Of a stretch of 48,685 nt of DNA, positions 1-8,488 are shown in pieces. The translations under genes were made by a program, and so were the position numbers. The notes under the pieces are model-generated. The model had not been told where the DNA came from and ran no database searches. It saw only the letters and a list, made by a program, of their open reading frames with translations. Position 1 is the stretch's first letter, and every line of letters starts with the position of its first letter. Source of the stretch: Kineosporia sp. A_224 (lineage in GTDB: Bacteria; Actinomycetota; Actinomycetes; Actinomycetales; Kineosporiaceae). The stretch is from the NCBI RefSeq assembly GCF_002198655.1, contig NZ_MWLN01000178.1, forward strand, positions 1 through 48,685. Reading direction: 5' to 3'.

Positions 1-1026
1 TCCCCGTCCCGCCCCGCTCCCCGGCTCGCCGCCCGGCTCGTCACCGTGACCCTCGCCGTGACGGCCACCGCCGCGGCGTCAGCCCTCGCAGCCGCCCCGG
101 CGTCCGCCGCCGCCCCGGCCACGCTCGCCGACCGCCCGGCGACGGCGTCGCACCACCGGGACGCCCGCGTCCTCGCGCTGCCCGCCGGGTTCCGGCCCGA
201 GGGCGTCGAGGCCGGTCCCGGTGACCGCCTCTTCGCCGGGTCGCTCGCCGACGGCCGCATCCAGGTGCTCGACCGCAGGACGGGCGAGAGCCGGGTGCTC
301 CTGCCCGGGGTGGCCGGGCGTGCGGTGCGCGGCCTGCGCTACGACGGCCGCAGCGGTCTGCTCTGGGCGGTCGGCAACGACGGCCCGACCGGCATCGTCC
401 TCGCCGTCCTGGCCCGGACCGGCACCGTCGAACGACGGGTCGAGGTGCCCGGTGCGGTCTTCCTCAACGACCTCGACGTCACCCGTTCCGCGGTCTGGGT
501 GACCGACTCCCGGGTCGACCGGCTGACCCGGATCGCGTTGCGCAGCAACGGACGCCCGACGTCGGCGGCACCCGTGAACCTGGCCGTCACCGGTGACTGG
601 CCGGCACCGGACGGCAACCGGGCCAACGGGATCCGGTCGCTCGACCGGCACACGCTGCTCGTCGTCAACAGCACCGGCGCGGTGCTGCGGACGATCGACA
701 CCCGGACCGGGGCGGCCACCCCCGTGCGGGTCACCGGCACGACCCTCGCCGGCGGCGACGGCCTCGTCGTCCGCGGCAGCACGCTCTACGTCGTGCGGGG
801 CACGGGGCAGAACTCGGTGGCGCAGTTCCGGCTCGCCGCCAAGGGCCACGGGAAGCACCGCGTGTGGACGGCCCGCTACGTCCGTGACCTGACCGACCCC
901 GCGCTCGACGTGCCCTCGACCGCGACGCTCGCCGGTGGCCGGCTCTGGGCGGTCAACGCCCGCTTCGGTGTCGGCGACCCGGCGACCGCCGCCTACCAGG
1001 TCGTCGGTCTCCCGCTCGGCGGCTGA
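1..1026 (+). CDS. Secreted beta-propeller (SMP-30/gluconolactonase-like) protein, 5' partial
   Basis: A GTG at 46 opens a 326-aa product, but the frame is open back to base 1 and the preceding codons (Arg/Pro-rich, then a hydrophobic Ala/Val/Leu run ending ASAAAPA) read as the n- and h-regions of a signal peptide. The real start therefore probably lies before the window. After the signal, the protein shows repeating propeller-blade phrases: PEGVE, FLNDLDVT with AVWVTDS, ANGIR, GGDGLV, and a last blade ending LWAVNARF. These are typical of SMP-30/gluconolaconase/LRE-like six-bladed propellers. Such folds include lactonases and many uncharacterised exported proteins; no substrate can be assigned. 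It is convergent with the Fe-S oxidoreductase at 1084-3444, with a palindromic terminator between them. The fold is a confident call, the function is not. Confidence 0.75.
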   Translation, partial: SPSRPAPRLAARLVTVTLAVTATAAASALAAAPASAAAPATLADRPATASHHRDARVLALPAGFRPEGVEAGPGDRLFAGSLADGRIQVLDRRTGESRVLLPGVAGRAVRGLRYDGRSGLLWAVGNDGPTGIVLAVLARTGTVERRVEVPGAVFLNDLDVTRSAVWVTDSRVDRLTRIALRSNGRPTSAAPVNLAVTGDWPAPDGNRANGIRSLDRHTLLVVNSTGAVLRTIDTRTGAATPVRVTGTTLAGGDGLVVRGSTLYVVRGTGQNSVAQFRLAAKGHGKHRVWTARYVRDLTDPALDVPSTATLAGGRLWAVNARFGVGDPATAAYQVVGLPLGG

Positions 1027-1034
1027 CGAGACGA

Positions 1035-1070
1035 CTCAGGCACCTGCCCGGTACCGGGCGGGTGCCTGAG
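1035..1070. terminator. 36-bp palindrome, bidirectional terminator
   Basis: An inverted repeat with 18-nt arms (1035-1052 and 1053-1070), one mismatch and centre GGTACC, lies between two convergent stop codons (1026 and 1084). There is no T-tract, as is common for actinobacterial terminators. Confidence 0.75.
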
Positions 1071-1083
1071 CGGCGTCCGGAGA

Positions 1084-3444
1084 TCAGACCGTCGCTGCGG
1101 CCGGCGTCTTGTCGTCGTCCGCGCGCTTCACCGCGGCGAGGAGCATCTGGGCGACGTCGACGACCTCGACCTCGTCGGAGGCCTTGCCCGCCGCCTGCTG
1201 CGTGGTGAGCCCGTCGGAGAGCATGACCCGGCAGAACGGGCAGCCGACGGCGATCTTGTCGGCGCCGGTCGCGACGGCCTCCTCGGTGCGGTTGGAGTTG
1301 ATCCGCTGGCCGAGCTTCTCCTCCATCCACATCCGGGCCCCGCCCGCGCCGCAGCAGAACGAGCGGTTGGAGTTGCGCGGCATCTCCTCGAGCGTGACGC
1401 CGGGCAGGGCGCCGATGAGCTCGCGGGGCGGGGTGTAGACCCCGTTGTGCCGGCCGATGTAGCACGGGTCGTGGTAGGTGACCTTCGCACCGCCGGTCGG
1501 AGCGGCAGCCCCGGCCACGGGCGCCTTGGGTGCGTCGACGGACGCCTTCGACAGCGGCGCCACCGGCAGCAGCCGGCGCTCGCGGACGAGCTTGTTGAGC
1601 AGCTGCGTGTGGTGCACGACCTCGTAGCTGCCGCCGAGCTGCGGGTACTCGTTCTTCAGGGTGTTGAAGCAGTGCGCGCACGAGACGACGACCTTCGTCG
1701 CCTTGACCTCGTTGAGCATCTCGACGTTGGCCTGCGCGAGCATCTGGAAGAGGAACTCGTTGCCGGAGCGCCGCGCCGGGTCACCGGTGCAGCCCTCGCC
1801 GTCACCGAGGACGGCGAACGTCACGCCGGCGGTGTTCAACAGCTCGGCGATCGCGCGGGTCGTCTTCTTCTGCCGGTCCTCGAAGGCACCGGCGCAGCCG
1901 ACCCAGAACAGGTACTCGACCTCGGACAGGTCCTCGACGTCCGTGCCGACCTGCTTGACCTCGAACGGCAGGCCCTTGGCCCAGTCCATCCGCAGCCGCG
2001 GGCTCATGCCCCACGGGTTGGAGTTCTTCTCGAGGTTCTTGAACAGGCCGCCGAGCTCGCTGGGGAACGCGGACTCGATGAGCACCTGGTTGCGGCGCAT
2101 GTCGACGATGTGGTCAACGTGCTCGATGTCGACGGGGCACTGCTCGACGCAGGCGCCGCACGTCGTGCACGACCACAGGACGTCCGGGTCGATGACGCCG
2201 AGCCCTTCGGCACCCTCGCCGCCCGGGTTGTACGCCCGCAGGACGTCGCCGCTCTCGGCCCAGCCGGTGTCACCGACGAGCGGGCGCTCGGCGGCGATCT
2301 TCGTCGCGGCGTCGAGGGCGTCCCGCTGCTCCGCGCCGCCCGGGGTCTGGGCGGCGAGCAGCCACGGCGCCTTGGCGTGCGCGTGGTCGCGCAGCGCGAG
2401 CACGAGCAGCTTGGGGGACAGCGGCTTCTCGGTGTTCCACGCCGGGCACTGGGACTGGCAGCGGCCGCACTCGGTGCACGTCGTGAAGTCGAGCAGGCCC
2501 TTCCAGGTGAAGTCCTCGACCTTGCCGACGCCGAGGGCGTCGTCCTCGTCGAGCTCGTCCATCTGCTCGAAGTCGAGCGGGACGCCCTTGACCATGACCG
2601 GCTGGAGCGGGCCGAGCGAGGTGACGAGGCCGCGCTCGGCGTCCTTGCCCGGGTGCCGCTTGAACCAGATGTTCGGGAACGCGAGGAACCGGTGCCAGGC
2701 GACACCCATCGTCGGCTGCAGCGCGATCGTGATGAACCACGCCATCGAGACGACGATCTTCAGCGCCGCGACGAGGACGATCGCGGTCTCGAGGGCGCCG
2801 GCCGACGCGCCGGAGAAGAGGTTGCCGATCCAGAAGGTCAGCGGGAAGTGCACGGCGCCGTGCGCGCTCTCGCCGCCCAGCGCCTGGCCGAGGGCGTACT
2901 CGAGCCCGCGCAGGGTGATGACGCAGACGGCGACCGCGGCGATGGTGAACTCGACGTAGTACGCCTGCCAGAACGTCGACCCGAAGAACCGCGACCGGCG
3001 GCCCGCCTCGCCGCCGGCGCTGCGCGGGTGCGCCTTCTGCCGGATGGCGACGAGGGTGACGATCGCGACGAGGGTCAGCCAGCCGATGACCTCGGTGATC
3101 CACTCGTAGACGACCCAGCGCCCGACGAGCGGCAGGGCGAACTCGGGGTCGACGACCTGGCCGTAGGCCGTCACGAGGGTGAAGAAGAGCGCCCCGAAGC
3201 CGACGAAGACGAGCCAGTGCATGATCCCGACGAGCGGCCACTTGCCGAGCCGGGCGTGCCCGAGGCTCTCGGCGAAGAGGCTGTAAGCCCGGGCGCCGGC
3301 CTGGCCGCCGCGCGTCGGGTCGGGCTGACCGACCCGGATCACCCGCACGAGGTGGCCGACCGTGCGCGCGAAGAGCGCGACACCGACGACGGACAGCACG
3401 GCGATGACCGTGACGACGGCGATCTGCAGGCCGCTCAGTTCCAT
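1084..3444 (-). CDS. Membrane Fe-S oxidoreductase, EtfD-like (heterodisulfide-reductase related)
   Basis: 786 aa. The N-terminal ~250 residues hold several membrane segments, including one near residues 8-30 and one around the phrase GIMHWLVFVGFGALFF, resembling the cytochrome-b-like domain of nitrate reductase gamma subunits. Two 4Fe-4S ferredoxin motifs follow: CTECGRCQSQCP near residue 322 and CTTCGACVEQCP near 426. Two CCG domains come last, marked by GCTGDPARR, CAHCFNTLKNEYP and CCGAGGARMWMEE. This order matches actinobacterial EtfD (Mycobacterium Rv0338c type), which passes electrons from acyl-CoA dehydrogenases via ETF to menaquinone. No etfBA genes lie in the window, so that role rests on family resemblance. 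The start is an ATG. A CTACYG-type inverted-repeat site lies about 105 nt upstream. Confidence 0.88.
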   Translation of the reverse strand: MELSGLQIAVVTVIAVLSVVGVALFARTVGHLVRVIRVGQPDPTRGGQAGARAYSLFAESLGHARLGKWPLVGIMHWLVFVGFGALFFTLVTAYGQVVDPEFALPLVGRWVVYEWITEVIGWLTLVAIVTLVAIRQKAHPRSAGGEAGRRSRFFGSTFWQAYYVEFTIAAVAVCVITLRGLEYALGQALGGESAHGAVHFPLTFWIGNLFSGASAGALETAIVLVAALKIVVSMAWFITIALQPTMGVAWHRFLAFPNIWFKRHPGKDAERGLVTSLGPLQPVMVKGVPLDFEQMDELDEDDALGVGKVEDFTWKGLLDFTTCTECGRCQSQCPAWNTEKPLSPKLLVLALRDHAHAKAPWLLAAQTPGGAEQRDALDAATKIAAERPLVGDTGWAESGDVLRAYNPGGEGAEGLGVIDPDVLWSCTTCGACVEQCPVDIEHVDHIVDMRRNQVLIESAFPSELGGLFKNLEKNSNPWGMSPRLRMDWAKGLPFEVKQVGTDVEDLSEVEYLFWVGCAGAFEDRQKKTTRAIAELLNTAGVTFAVLGDGEGCTGDPARRSGNEFLFQMLAQANVEMLNEVKATKVVVSCAHCFNTLKNEYPQLGGSYEVVHHTQLLNKLVRERRLLPVAPLSKASVDAPKAPVAGAAAPTGGAKVTYHDPCYIGRHNGVYTPPRELIGALPGVTLEEMPRNSNRSFCCGAGGARMWMEEKLGQRINSNRTEEAVATGADKIAVGCPFCRVMLSDGLTTQQAAGKASDEVEVVDVAQMLLAAVKRADDDKTPAAATV

Positions 3445-3548
3445 GGGTCCGACTCTCCCGTCGGGGCAGGGGTGACGTCTCCCGGCGCGCCGGTGGTTCG
3501 GGTCACACTACGCACCCGACCAGCGGTGACTGTCGCCGGGCCTGCATC

Positions 3549-3562
3549 CTACTGACGGGTAA
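3549..3562. promoter_or_regulatory. Operator-like inverted repeat upstream of EtfD-like gene
   Basis: CTACTGACGGGTAA is a degenerate inverted repeat (CTAC/GTAA arms). It sits 105-118 nt upstream of the EtfD-like start and resembles the cleaner CTACCGGGCGGTAG site upstream of the thiolase (17660-17673). TetR-type lipid regulators often bind sites of this shape, but no cognate regulator is encoded nearby. Confidence 0.4.
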
Positions 3563-3623
3563 CAAACGGTGTTCCACGAGGTGGCACCCGGGCCCCCGGA
3601 CGGTGCTCGACGCGGCCTCCGGG

Positions 3624-6185
3624 CTAACCCGTGACCGGCACCGTGGCGGTGAGCGGGCGGTCCGCGGACGACGCCCCGACGCCCAGGACGAAGTCGCCGG
3701 GCTCCACGACCCACCGGTGGGCGGCGGCGTCCCAGTGCTCGAAGGCCCGCGGGGCGAGGACGACGTCCACCTCGACCTGCTCGCCCGGCCCGGCCTCGAC
3801 GGCCGCGAAGCCGGCGAGCCACAGCGGCGGGCGGGCCACGGCCGAGTCGGGCCGGGACAGGTACGCCTGGACGACGGTCCGGCCGGCCCGCGCGCCGCTG
3901 TTGCGGACCTGCACGCGGGCGCGCAGGTACGTGCTCGGACCGTCGGCATCGGGGGCGACGACCTGCACGCCGGTGTGCTCCCACGTCGTGTAGCCCAGGC
4001 CGTGGCCGAACCAGTACGCGGGCGCCGGGCCGCCGTCGCTGCCCTGGTGGCTCCACGCGCGGTAGCCGACGAGGAGGCCCTCGGCGTACTCCAGGACGCC
4101 GTCGACGGGCGTCGTCGAGAGCACCGGGCAGTCCTCCTGCGCGACCGGCCACGTCGTCGGCAGCCGGCCGCCGGGCTCGTGACGGCCGAGCAGGACGTCG
4201 GCGAGCGCGTCGCCGAACTCCTGGCCGCCGAACCAGCCCAGCAGGACCGCGGGCACCTCGTCGCGCCACGGCAGCAGGACCGGGGCGCCGGCGTTGACGA
4301 CGACGACCGTCCGCGGGTTCGCGGCGACGACGCGGCGGACGAGCTCGTCCTGGGCGCCGGGCAGGTCCAGGGACGTCCGGTCGAAGCCCTCGCTCTCGAC
4401 GGCCGCGGTCGTGCCGACGACCACGACCGCCACGTCGGACGACGCGGCCAGCGCCGCGGCCTCCTCGAGGCCCGCGACCGGGTCCGGCACCGGCGGCTCG
4501 ACGCACAGCTCCGCGACGCACAGCGCCCCGTTCATCCGCAGCGGGTCGACATGGAGCACGACGCGGACCTCGCGGCCGGCCTCGAGCGCGACCGTCGTGG
4601 CGGCCTGCGGCGGGGTGACGAAGTGGACGAAGTCCGGTTCGCCGCCGTCCGGGACGACGACCTCGGTCTCGACCGCGATCGTGCCGTCGACCTCGAGCCG
4701 GTGCCGGCCGAGGCCGCCGGCGGCGACCTGCCAGGCGCCGGCGACCGCAGGGGTGACCAGGGCCTCGATCCGGGCCGTCGCGGCGTCGTGCTCCAGGCCC
4801 GGGTCGCCCCAGCCGATCCGGCCGAACCGACGGTGCTCGCTCGCGAGGTCCGCGCCGTCCGCCCCGACGTAGGTGACCCGCACGCCCGGCTCCCCCGAGA
4901 CCGGGTCCCGCACGAGCGGCGGCTCGGCGTAGGCGACGACGTCGCGGGTGTGCACGCCCGGGGCGTGGACGACCTCGACCCCGTCGTCGAGGGCGGCCCG
5001 CAGGCCGTCCAGCGGCGCGACGGTGTGCGGCGGGTAGACCGTCGCGCTGCCGCCGCCCTGGGTGCGCGCCTGCGCGGCGTTCGGGCCGATGACGGCGACG
5101 CGGCGCAGGGCCGGGCCGTCGAGCGGGAGCAGCCCCTCGTTGCGGACGAGGACCATGCCCTGTGCGGCCGCCGCCCGGGCCGCCGCGCGGACGGCCGGGG
5201 CGTCGGGCAACGGCAGCCCGGCCGGGTCGGCCGCCGGCACCGCCGGGGCGACGCCGTCCAGCGCGCCGACCCGGGCGGCCAGCACGAGGATCCGGCGGAC
5301 CTTCTCGTCGATCGCGTCCTGCGGCACCTCGCCCGCCTGCACCGCGGCGAGCAGCGCGTCGCCCCAGGGGCCGGTCGGGCCGGGCATCGCGAGGTCGAGG
5401 GCGGCGCGCGCGGACTCGGCGGTCGAGCGGACGGCGGTCCAGTCGCTCATGACGAGGCCGTCGAAGCCCCACTCGCCCTTGAGCGGCTCGGCGAGCAGGT
5501 CGTTCTCGGTGAGGGTGACGCCGTCCACCTTGTTGTAGGACGCCATGACCGCCCACGGCCGCGCCGCGGCGACGATGTGCTCGAACGGCGCGAGGTAGAC
5601 CTCGCGGAGCGTCCGCTCGTCCATCCGGACGTCGACCGTCATCCGGTCGGTCTCGGAGTCGTTGGCCACGTAGTGCTTGACGGTCGCGGCGACGCCACCG
5701 GCCTGGACGCCGCGGACGAACGCCGACCCGACCCGGGCGGTGAGCAGCGGGTCCTCGGAGAAGCACTCGAAGTGCCGGCCGCCGAGCGGGCTGCGGTGCA
5801 GGTTGACCGTCGGGGCGAGCAGGACGTCGACCCCCTTGCGGCGGCTCTCGCCGGCGAGCAGCAGGCCGAGCCGCTCGACGAGGTCCTCGTCCCACGTCGC
5901 GGCGAGCGCCGTCGGCGACGGCAGGTTGAGGCCGACGTCCCGCTCGTCCCAGGCCTCGCCCCGGACGCCGACCGGGCCGTCCGACGTGACGACCTGGCGC
6001 AGCCCGGCGTCCGGTGCGCCGAAGACCCGCCAGTTCGTCTCCCCCTGGAGCAGACGCACCTTCGTCGCGAGGTCGAGCCGCGCGAGGCGCTCCTCGACGA
6101 CCGCGTCGAGGCCGGCGCCCGGGGCGGGGGTGCCGGCGGCGCCAGGGGCGGTGGCGGCCGGCGAGGGGGTCGGAAGTGTGTCCAC
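3624..6185 (-). CDS. Beta-glucosidase-type glycoside hydrolase family 3 with PA14 insert
   Basis: 853 aa from a GTG at 6185; the frame stays open to 6290 but the extra residues are low-complexity. The (beta/alpha)8 domain has the GETNWRVFG entry, TSDGPVGVRGE, KHYVANDSE and the nucleophile region GLVMSDWTAVRS (catalytic Asp near residue 247). The second domain contains an inserted PA14-like segment, roughly residues 390-530, carrying VRVTYVGADG and IRPLRLE-type strands read as GRIGWGDPGLE and RHRLEVDG. The C-terminal FnIII-like domain has FGHGLGYTTWEH and VRNSGARAGRTVVQAYLS. GH3 enzymes of this form release glucose or xylose from oligosaccharides. No signal peptide is evident, so a cytoplasmic role on imported oligosaccharides is likely. 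A cre-like operator overlaps the region just upstream of the chosen start, supporting sugar-responsive control. The sugar specificity cannot be read. Confidence 0.9.
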   Translation of the reverse strand: MDTLPTPSPAATAPGAAGTPAPGAGLDAVVEERLARLDLATKVRLLQGETNWRVFGAPDAGLRQVVTSDGPVGVRGEAWDERDVGLNLPSPTALAATWDEDLVERLGLLLAGESRRKGVDVLLAPTVNLHRSPLGGRHFECFSEDPLLTARVGSAFVRGVQAGGVAATVKHYVANDSETDRMTVDVRMDERTLREVYLAPFEHIVAAARPWAVMASYNKVDGVTLTENDLLAEPLKGEWGFDGLVMSDWTAVRSTAESARAALDLAMPGPTGPWGDALLAAVQAGEVPQDAIDEKVRRILVLAARVGALDGVAPAVPAADPAGLPLPDAPAVRAAARAAAAQGMVLVRNEGLLPLDGPALRRVAVIGPNAAQARTQGGGSATVYPPHTVAPLDGLRAALDDGVEVVHAPGVHTRDVVAYAEPPLVRDPVSGEPGVRVTYVGADGADLASEHRRFGRIGWGDPGLEHDAATARIEALVTPAVAGAWQVAAGGLGRHRLEVDGTIAVETEVVVPDGGEPDFVHFVTPPQAATTVALEAGREVRVVLHVDPLRMNGALCVAELCVEPPVPDPVAGLEEAAALAASSDVAVVVVGTTAAVESEGFDRTSLDLPGAQDELVRRVVAANPRTVVVVNAGAPVLLPWRDEVPAVLLGWFGGQEFGDALADVLLGRHEPGGRLPTTWPVAQEDCPVLSTTPVDGVLEYAEGLLVGYRAWSHQGSDGGPAPAYWFGHGLGYTTWEHTGVQVVAPDADGPSTYLRARVQVRNSGARAGRTVVQAYLSRPDSAVARPPLWLAGFAAVEAGPGEQVEVDVVLAPRAFEHWDAAAHRWVVEPGDFVLGVGASSADRPLTATVPVTG

Positions 6186-6187
6186 GA

Positions 6188-6201
6188 CGTAAACGCTCTC
6201 A
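6188..6201 (-). promoter_or_regulatory. cre/LacI-type operator at the GH3 start
   Basis: On the minus strand this reads TGAGAGCGTTTACG. It matches the CcpA cre consensus TGWAARCGYTWNCW at 12 of 14 positions and keeps the central CG shared by LacI-family operators. It ends two bases before the GTG start, so a bound repressor would block initiation. No LacI gene is in the window. Confidence 0.5.
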
Positions 6202-6260
6202 CGACACCCCCGGCCGACCCCGGCAGCGCTGCGGACGGCGCGTCCCGGTGGTGCGCCCGT

Positions 6261-6275
6261 CGACCGTAACGGTCG
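6261..6275. promoter_or_regulatory. 15-bp perfect inverted repeat before the Grx-TrxR gene
   Basis: CGACCGTAACGGTCG is a 7+1+7 perfect inverted repeat, 18 nt before the ATG at 6293 and upstream of a GGGGA ribosome-binding site. It could be an operator or a 5' UTR hairpin. Confidence 0.4.
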
Positions 6276-6292
6276 GGCCGGCGGGGACACTC

Positions 6293-7510
6293 ATGGGCAT
6301 GACCATCCTCATGTACGGCACGACCTGGTGCTCCGACTGCAAGCGGGCCAAGCAGTTCCTCGGCGAGCAGCGGGTGCCGTACGACTTCGTCGACGTGGAC
6401 GGCGACCCGGCCGGCCGGGCGGTCGTGCAGGCGCACAACGGCGGCAAGGACGTCATCCCGACGATCGTCTTCGACGACGGCTCCGTGCTCGTCGAGCCGA
6501 GCAACGCCGAGCTCGCCGCCAAGCTCGGTCTGCAGACCACGGCGAAGAACGCGTTCTACGACCTCGTCGTCGTCGGCTCGGGACCCGCAGGGCTCACCGC
6601 GGCCCTCTACGCGGCGCGCGAGGGCCTGTCGGTGCTCGTCGTCGAGCGCGGCGGCGTCGGCGGCCAGGCCGGGGTCACCGAGCGGCTCGACAACTTCCCG
6701 GGCTTCCCCGAGGGGGTCACCGGTGCCGAGTTCGCGGACCGGCTGCGCGCGCAGGCCGAGCGGTTCGGCGTCGAGATCCTCTCCGCCCAGGAGGTCACCG
6801 CCGTCGGCACCGACGGGCAGTACCGCACGGTGACCACCGGGGACGGCGCGACGTACGCGGCGTTCGCCGTCCTCCTCGCGCTCGGCTCGACGTACCGCCG
6901 GCTCGGGATTGACGGCGAGGACGACCTCATCGGTGCCGGGGTGCACTTCTGCGCGACGTGCGACGGCGCCTTCTACCGCGGCCGGCGGGTCGTCGTCATC
7001 GGCGGCGGCAACAGCGCCGGCGAGGAGAGCGTCTTCCTCACCCGGTTCGCCGAGCACGTCACGGTCGTCACCCGGGACGACGCGCTCACGGCGTCCAAGA
7101 TCGTCGTCGCCAAGCTCGAGGAGCACCCGGCGATCGACGTCGTCACCGGCGCGAACCCGGTCGGCTTCGCGACGGACGACGCGGGTCGGCTGCGGGCGCT
7201 CGTCGTCGAGCGGGCGGGGGAGCGCTCCGAGATCGCGGCGGACGGCGCGTTCGTCTTCATCGGGCTGTCGCCGAACAGCGCCCTCGTGCGCGACCTCGTC
7301 GAGGTCGACGGCGCCGGCTTCGTCGTCGCCGACCCGGGGATGCAGACGAGCGTGCCGGGCGTCTTCGTCGCCGGGGACGTCCGCAGCGGTTCCACGAAGC
7401 AGGCCGCGAGCGCGGCCGGCGAGGGCGCCGCGGCGGCGCTCGCGGTCCGGCGGTACGTCGAGCCGCTCGCGAGCGGCGTGCGGACGACGCTCGTCGAGGC
7501 CGGGGTCTGA
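6293..7510 (+). CDS. Glutaredoxin-like / thioredoxin reductase fusion protein
   Basis: 405 aa. ATG 6293 has GGGGA five bases upstream; ATG 6299 is an alternative. Residues 1-80 are a glutaredoxin/mycoredoxin-like domain (TTWCSDCKRAK, with C13 and C16; VIPTIVFDDGS is the cis-Pro region). From about residue 87 a thioredoxin-reductase flavoprotein follows: first FAD motif VVVGSGPAGLTAALYAARE, redox-active CATCDGAF (C220, C223), NADPH-binding VVVIGGGNSAGEE, and C-terminal FAD contact GVFVAGDVRS followed by KQAASAAGEGA. The reductase half should move electrons from NADPH through FAD to its CxxC. Fusion to a CSDC redoxin suggests the appended domain is its own acceptor, acting in mycothiol- or thiol-based repair; that is inference. 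It is transcribed away from the GH3 gene. Confidence 0.9.
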   Translation: MGMTILMYGTTWCSDCKRAKQFLGEQRVPYDFVDVDGDPAGRAVVQAHNGGKDVIPTIVFDDGSVLVEPSNAELAAKLGLQTTAKNAFYDLVVVGSGPAGLTAALYAAREGLSVLVVERGGVGGQAGVTERLDNFPGFPEGVTGAEFADRLRAQAERFGVEILSAQEVTAVGTDGQYRTVTTGDGATYAAFAVLLALGSTYRRLGIDGEDDLIGAGVHFCATCDGAFYRGRRVVVIGGGNSAGEESVFLTRFAEHVTVVTRDDALTASKIVVAKLEEHPAIDVVTGANPVGFATDDAGRLRALVVERAGERSEIAADGAFVFIGLSPNSALVRDLVEVDGAGFVVADPGMQTSVPGVFVAGDVRSGSTKQAASAAGEGAAAALAVRRYVEPLASGVRTTLVEAGV

Positions 7511-7538
7511 CGGCTCGTCGGGCCCGGCCGGGCGGCGA

Positions 7539-7988
7539 TCAGCCGGGCGGCGGGAACGGGCTGCGGAACGTGAACGCGTCCGCGGTCGGGCCGTCGTCCG
7601 CGAGGCGCCGGAGCCGGTCGAGGGCCTCGTCGACGTCCGGACGGTGCCCTGCCGGTACCCACCACAGGGCGGCGGGCGGCCCCTCCCAGGGCGAGAACCA
7701 CTCGCGCCGGCGGCGCAGGAAGCCGGCGTGGTCGGAGCGGAAGACGAACTCCCGCAACGGGTCGAGCCCGGTCCAGACCGAGAGGTTGACGATGACGAGC
7801 GGGTCGTCGCCGACACGGACGTCGGTGGCGTCGCCGGTCTCGGTCTGCAGCCGCCAGACGAAGCCGGGTGCGGCGTCGGCGAGGGCGTTGACGGGCTCGA
7901 GCCCGGTGACGAAGTCCGCGACGGCGGGGTCGCCGAGCGGCGCCACGAGGCGGGCCACGTTGACCTGCGCGAGCTCCTGCTCCGCCAC
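7539..7988 (-). CDS. DUF3291-family protein
   Basis: 149 aa from a GTG at 7988, five bases after the stop codon of the XRE gene. Recognisable phrases are ELAQVNVARL at the start, VWRLQTETGD, the central VNLSVWTGLDPLREFVFRSDH and the C-terminal WWVPAGHRPDVDEALDRLRRL. These match DUF3291, an antibiotic-biosynthesis-monooxygenase-like ferredoxin fold of unknown function. No catalytic residue can be named. The close spacing implies co-transcription with the regulator; whether the two functions are linked is unknown. The long open frame reaching upstream to 8741 runs over the XRE gene and is not credible. Confidence 0.75.
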   Translation of the reverse strand: MAEQELAQVNVARLVAPLGDPAVADFVTGLEPVNALADAAPGFVWRLQTETGDATDVRVGDDPLVIVNLSVWTGLDPLREFVFRSDHAGFLRRRREWFSPWEGPPAALWWVPAGHRPDVDEALDRLRRLADDGPTADAFTFRSPFPPPG

Positions 7989-7992
7989 CGGC

Positions 7993-8376
7993 TCAGGCCC
8001 CCTTGCGGCGCCGCCGGACGGCGTTCGCGTCGACGAAGCCGCGGTAGACCTCGGCGAGCGCGCGGCGTTGCGCGGGGGTGAGCTCCTCGGCGGCCTTGAT
8101 GGCGTCGAGCAGCGAGACCGCCTCGGGCTCGTCGTCCGTCTCCGGCTCGACGTAGCCGGCCTCGGTGTAGAGCGCGTCCGCCGTCGTCGCGAGCGACTCG
8201 GCGATCGCGTCGAGGACGGCCTCGCTCGGCTCGCGCAGGCCGCGCTCGATCTGCGACAGGTACGGGTTGGAGATGCCGACGGCGTCGGCCAGCTGGCGCA
8301 TCGGCAGCGCCGCGAGCTCGCGCTGCCGGCGGATGATCTCGCCGAGCGAGGTGTGCGGGTAGGCGCGGTCGGGCAT
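7993..8376 (-). CDS. XRE-family helix-turn-helix regulator (Rv0474-like)
   Basis: 127 aa. The N-terminal HTH_3 domain (residues ~12-66) reads LGEIIRRQRELAALPMRQLA, then AVGISNPYLSQIERGLREPS, then VLDAIAESLATTADALY. A C-terminal helical segment follows: LLDAIKAAEELTPAQRRALAEVYRGFV. This two-part layout matches the Mycobacterium Rv0474 type of single-domain regulators, whose targets are mostly unknown. It is followed at once by the DUF3291 gene and is divergent from the histidine kinase at 8489. A 12-bp tandem repeat lies in the divergent spacer. Confidence 0.85.
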   Translation of the reverse strand: MPDRAYPHTSLGEIIRRQRELAALPMRQLADAVGISNPYLSQIERGLREPSEAVLDAIAESLATTADALYTEAGYVEPETDDEPEAVSLLDAIKAAEELTPAQRRALAEVYRGFVDANAVRRRRKGA

Positions 8377-8388
8377 GGCGCCAGGCTA

Positions 8389-8436
8389 CGTCGTCGGGCG
8401 GGTCGTCCGGCGGGTCGTCCGGCGGGTCGCCGGGAC
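8389..8436. repeat. 12-bp tandem repeat, about 4 units
   Basis: Two perfect copies of GGTCGTCCGGCG (8401-8412 and 8413-8424) are flanked by one variant unit on each side. They lie between the divergent XRE regulator and histidine kinase genes, 13 bp from the XRE start. It may be simple slippage or a set of regulator half-sites. Confidence 0.6.
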
Positions 8437-8476
8437 GGGCGTACTTTCGGCCGATCAGCGCAGGGCCGGGTACTCC

Positions 8477-8482
8477 TAGCAT
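8477..8482 (+). promoter_or_regulatory. Possible -10 element for the two-component operon
   Basis: TAGCAT lies seven bases before the GTG at 8489, implying a very short leader. The palindrome TCGGCCGA a little upstream (near 8447) could be an autoregulatory site. Both are pattern-based guesses. Confidence 0.3.
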
Positions 8483-8488
8483 CGAGGG

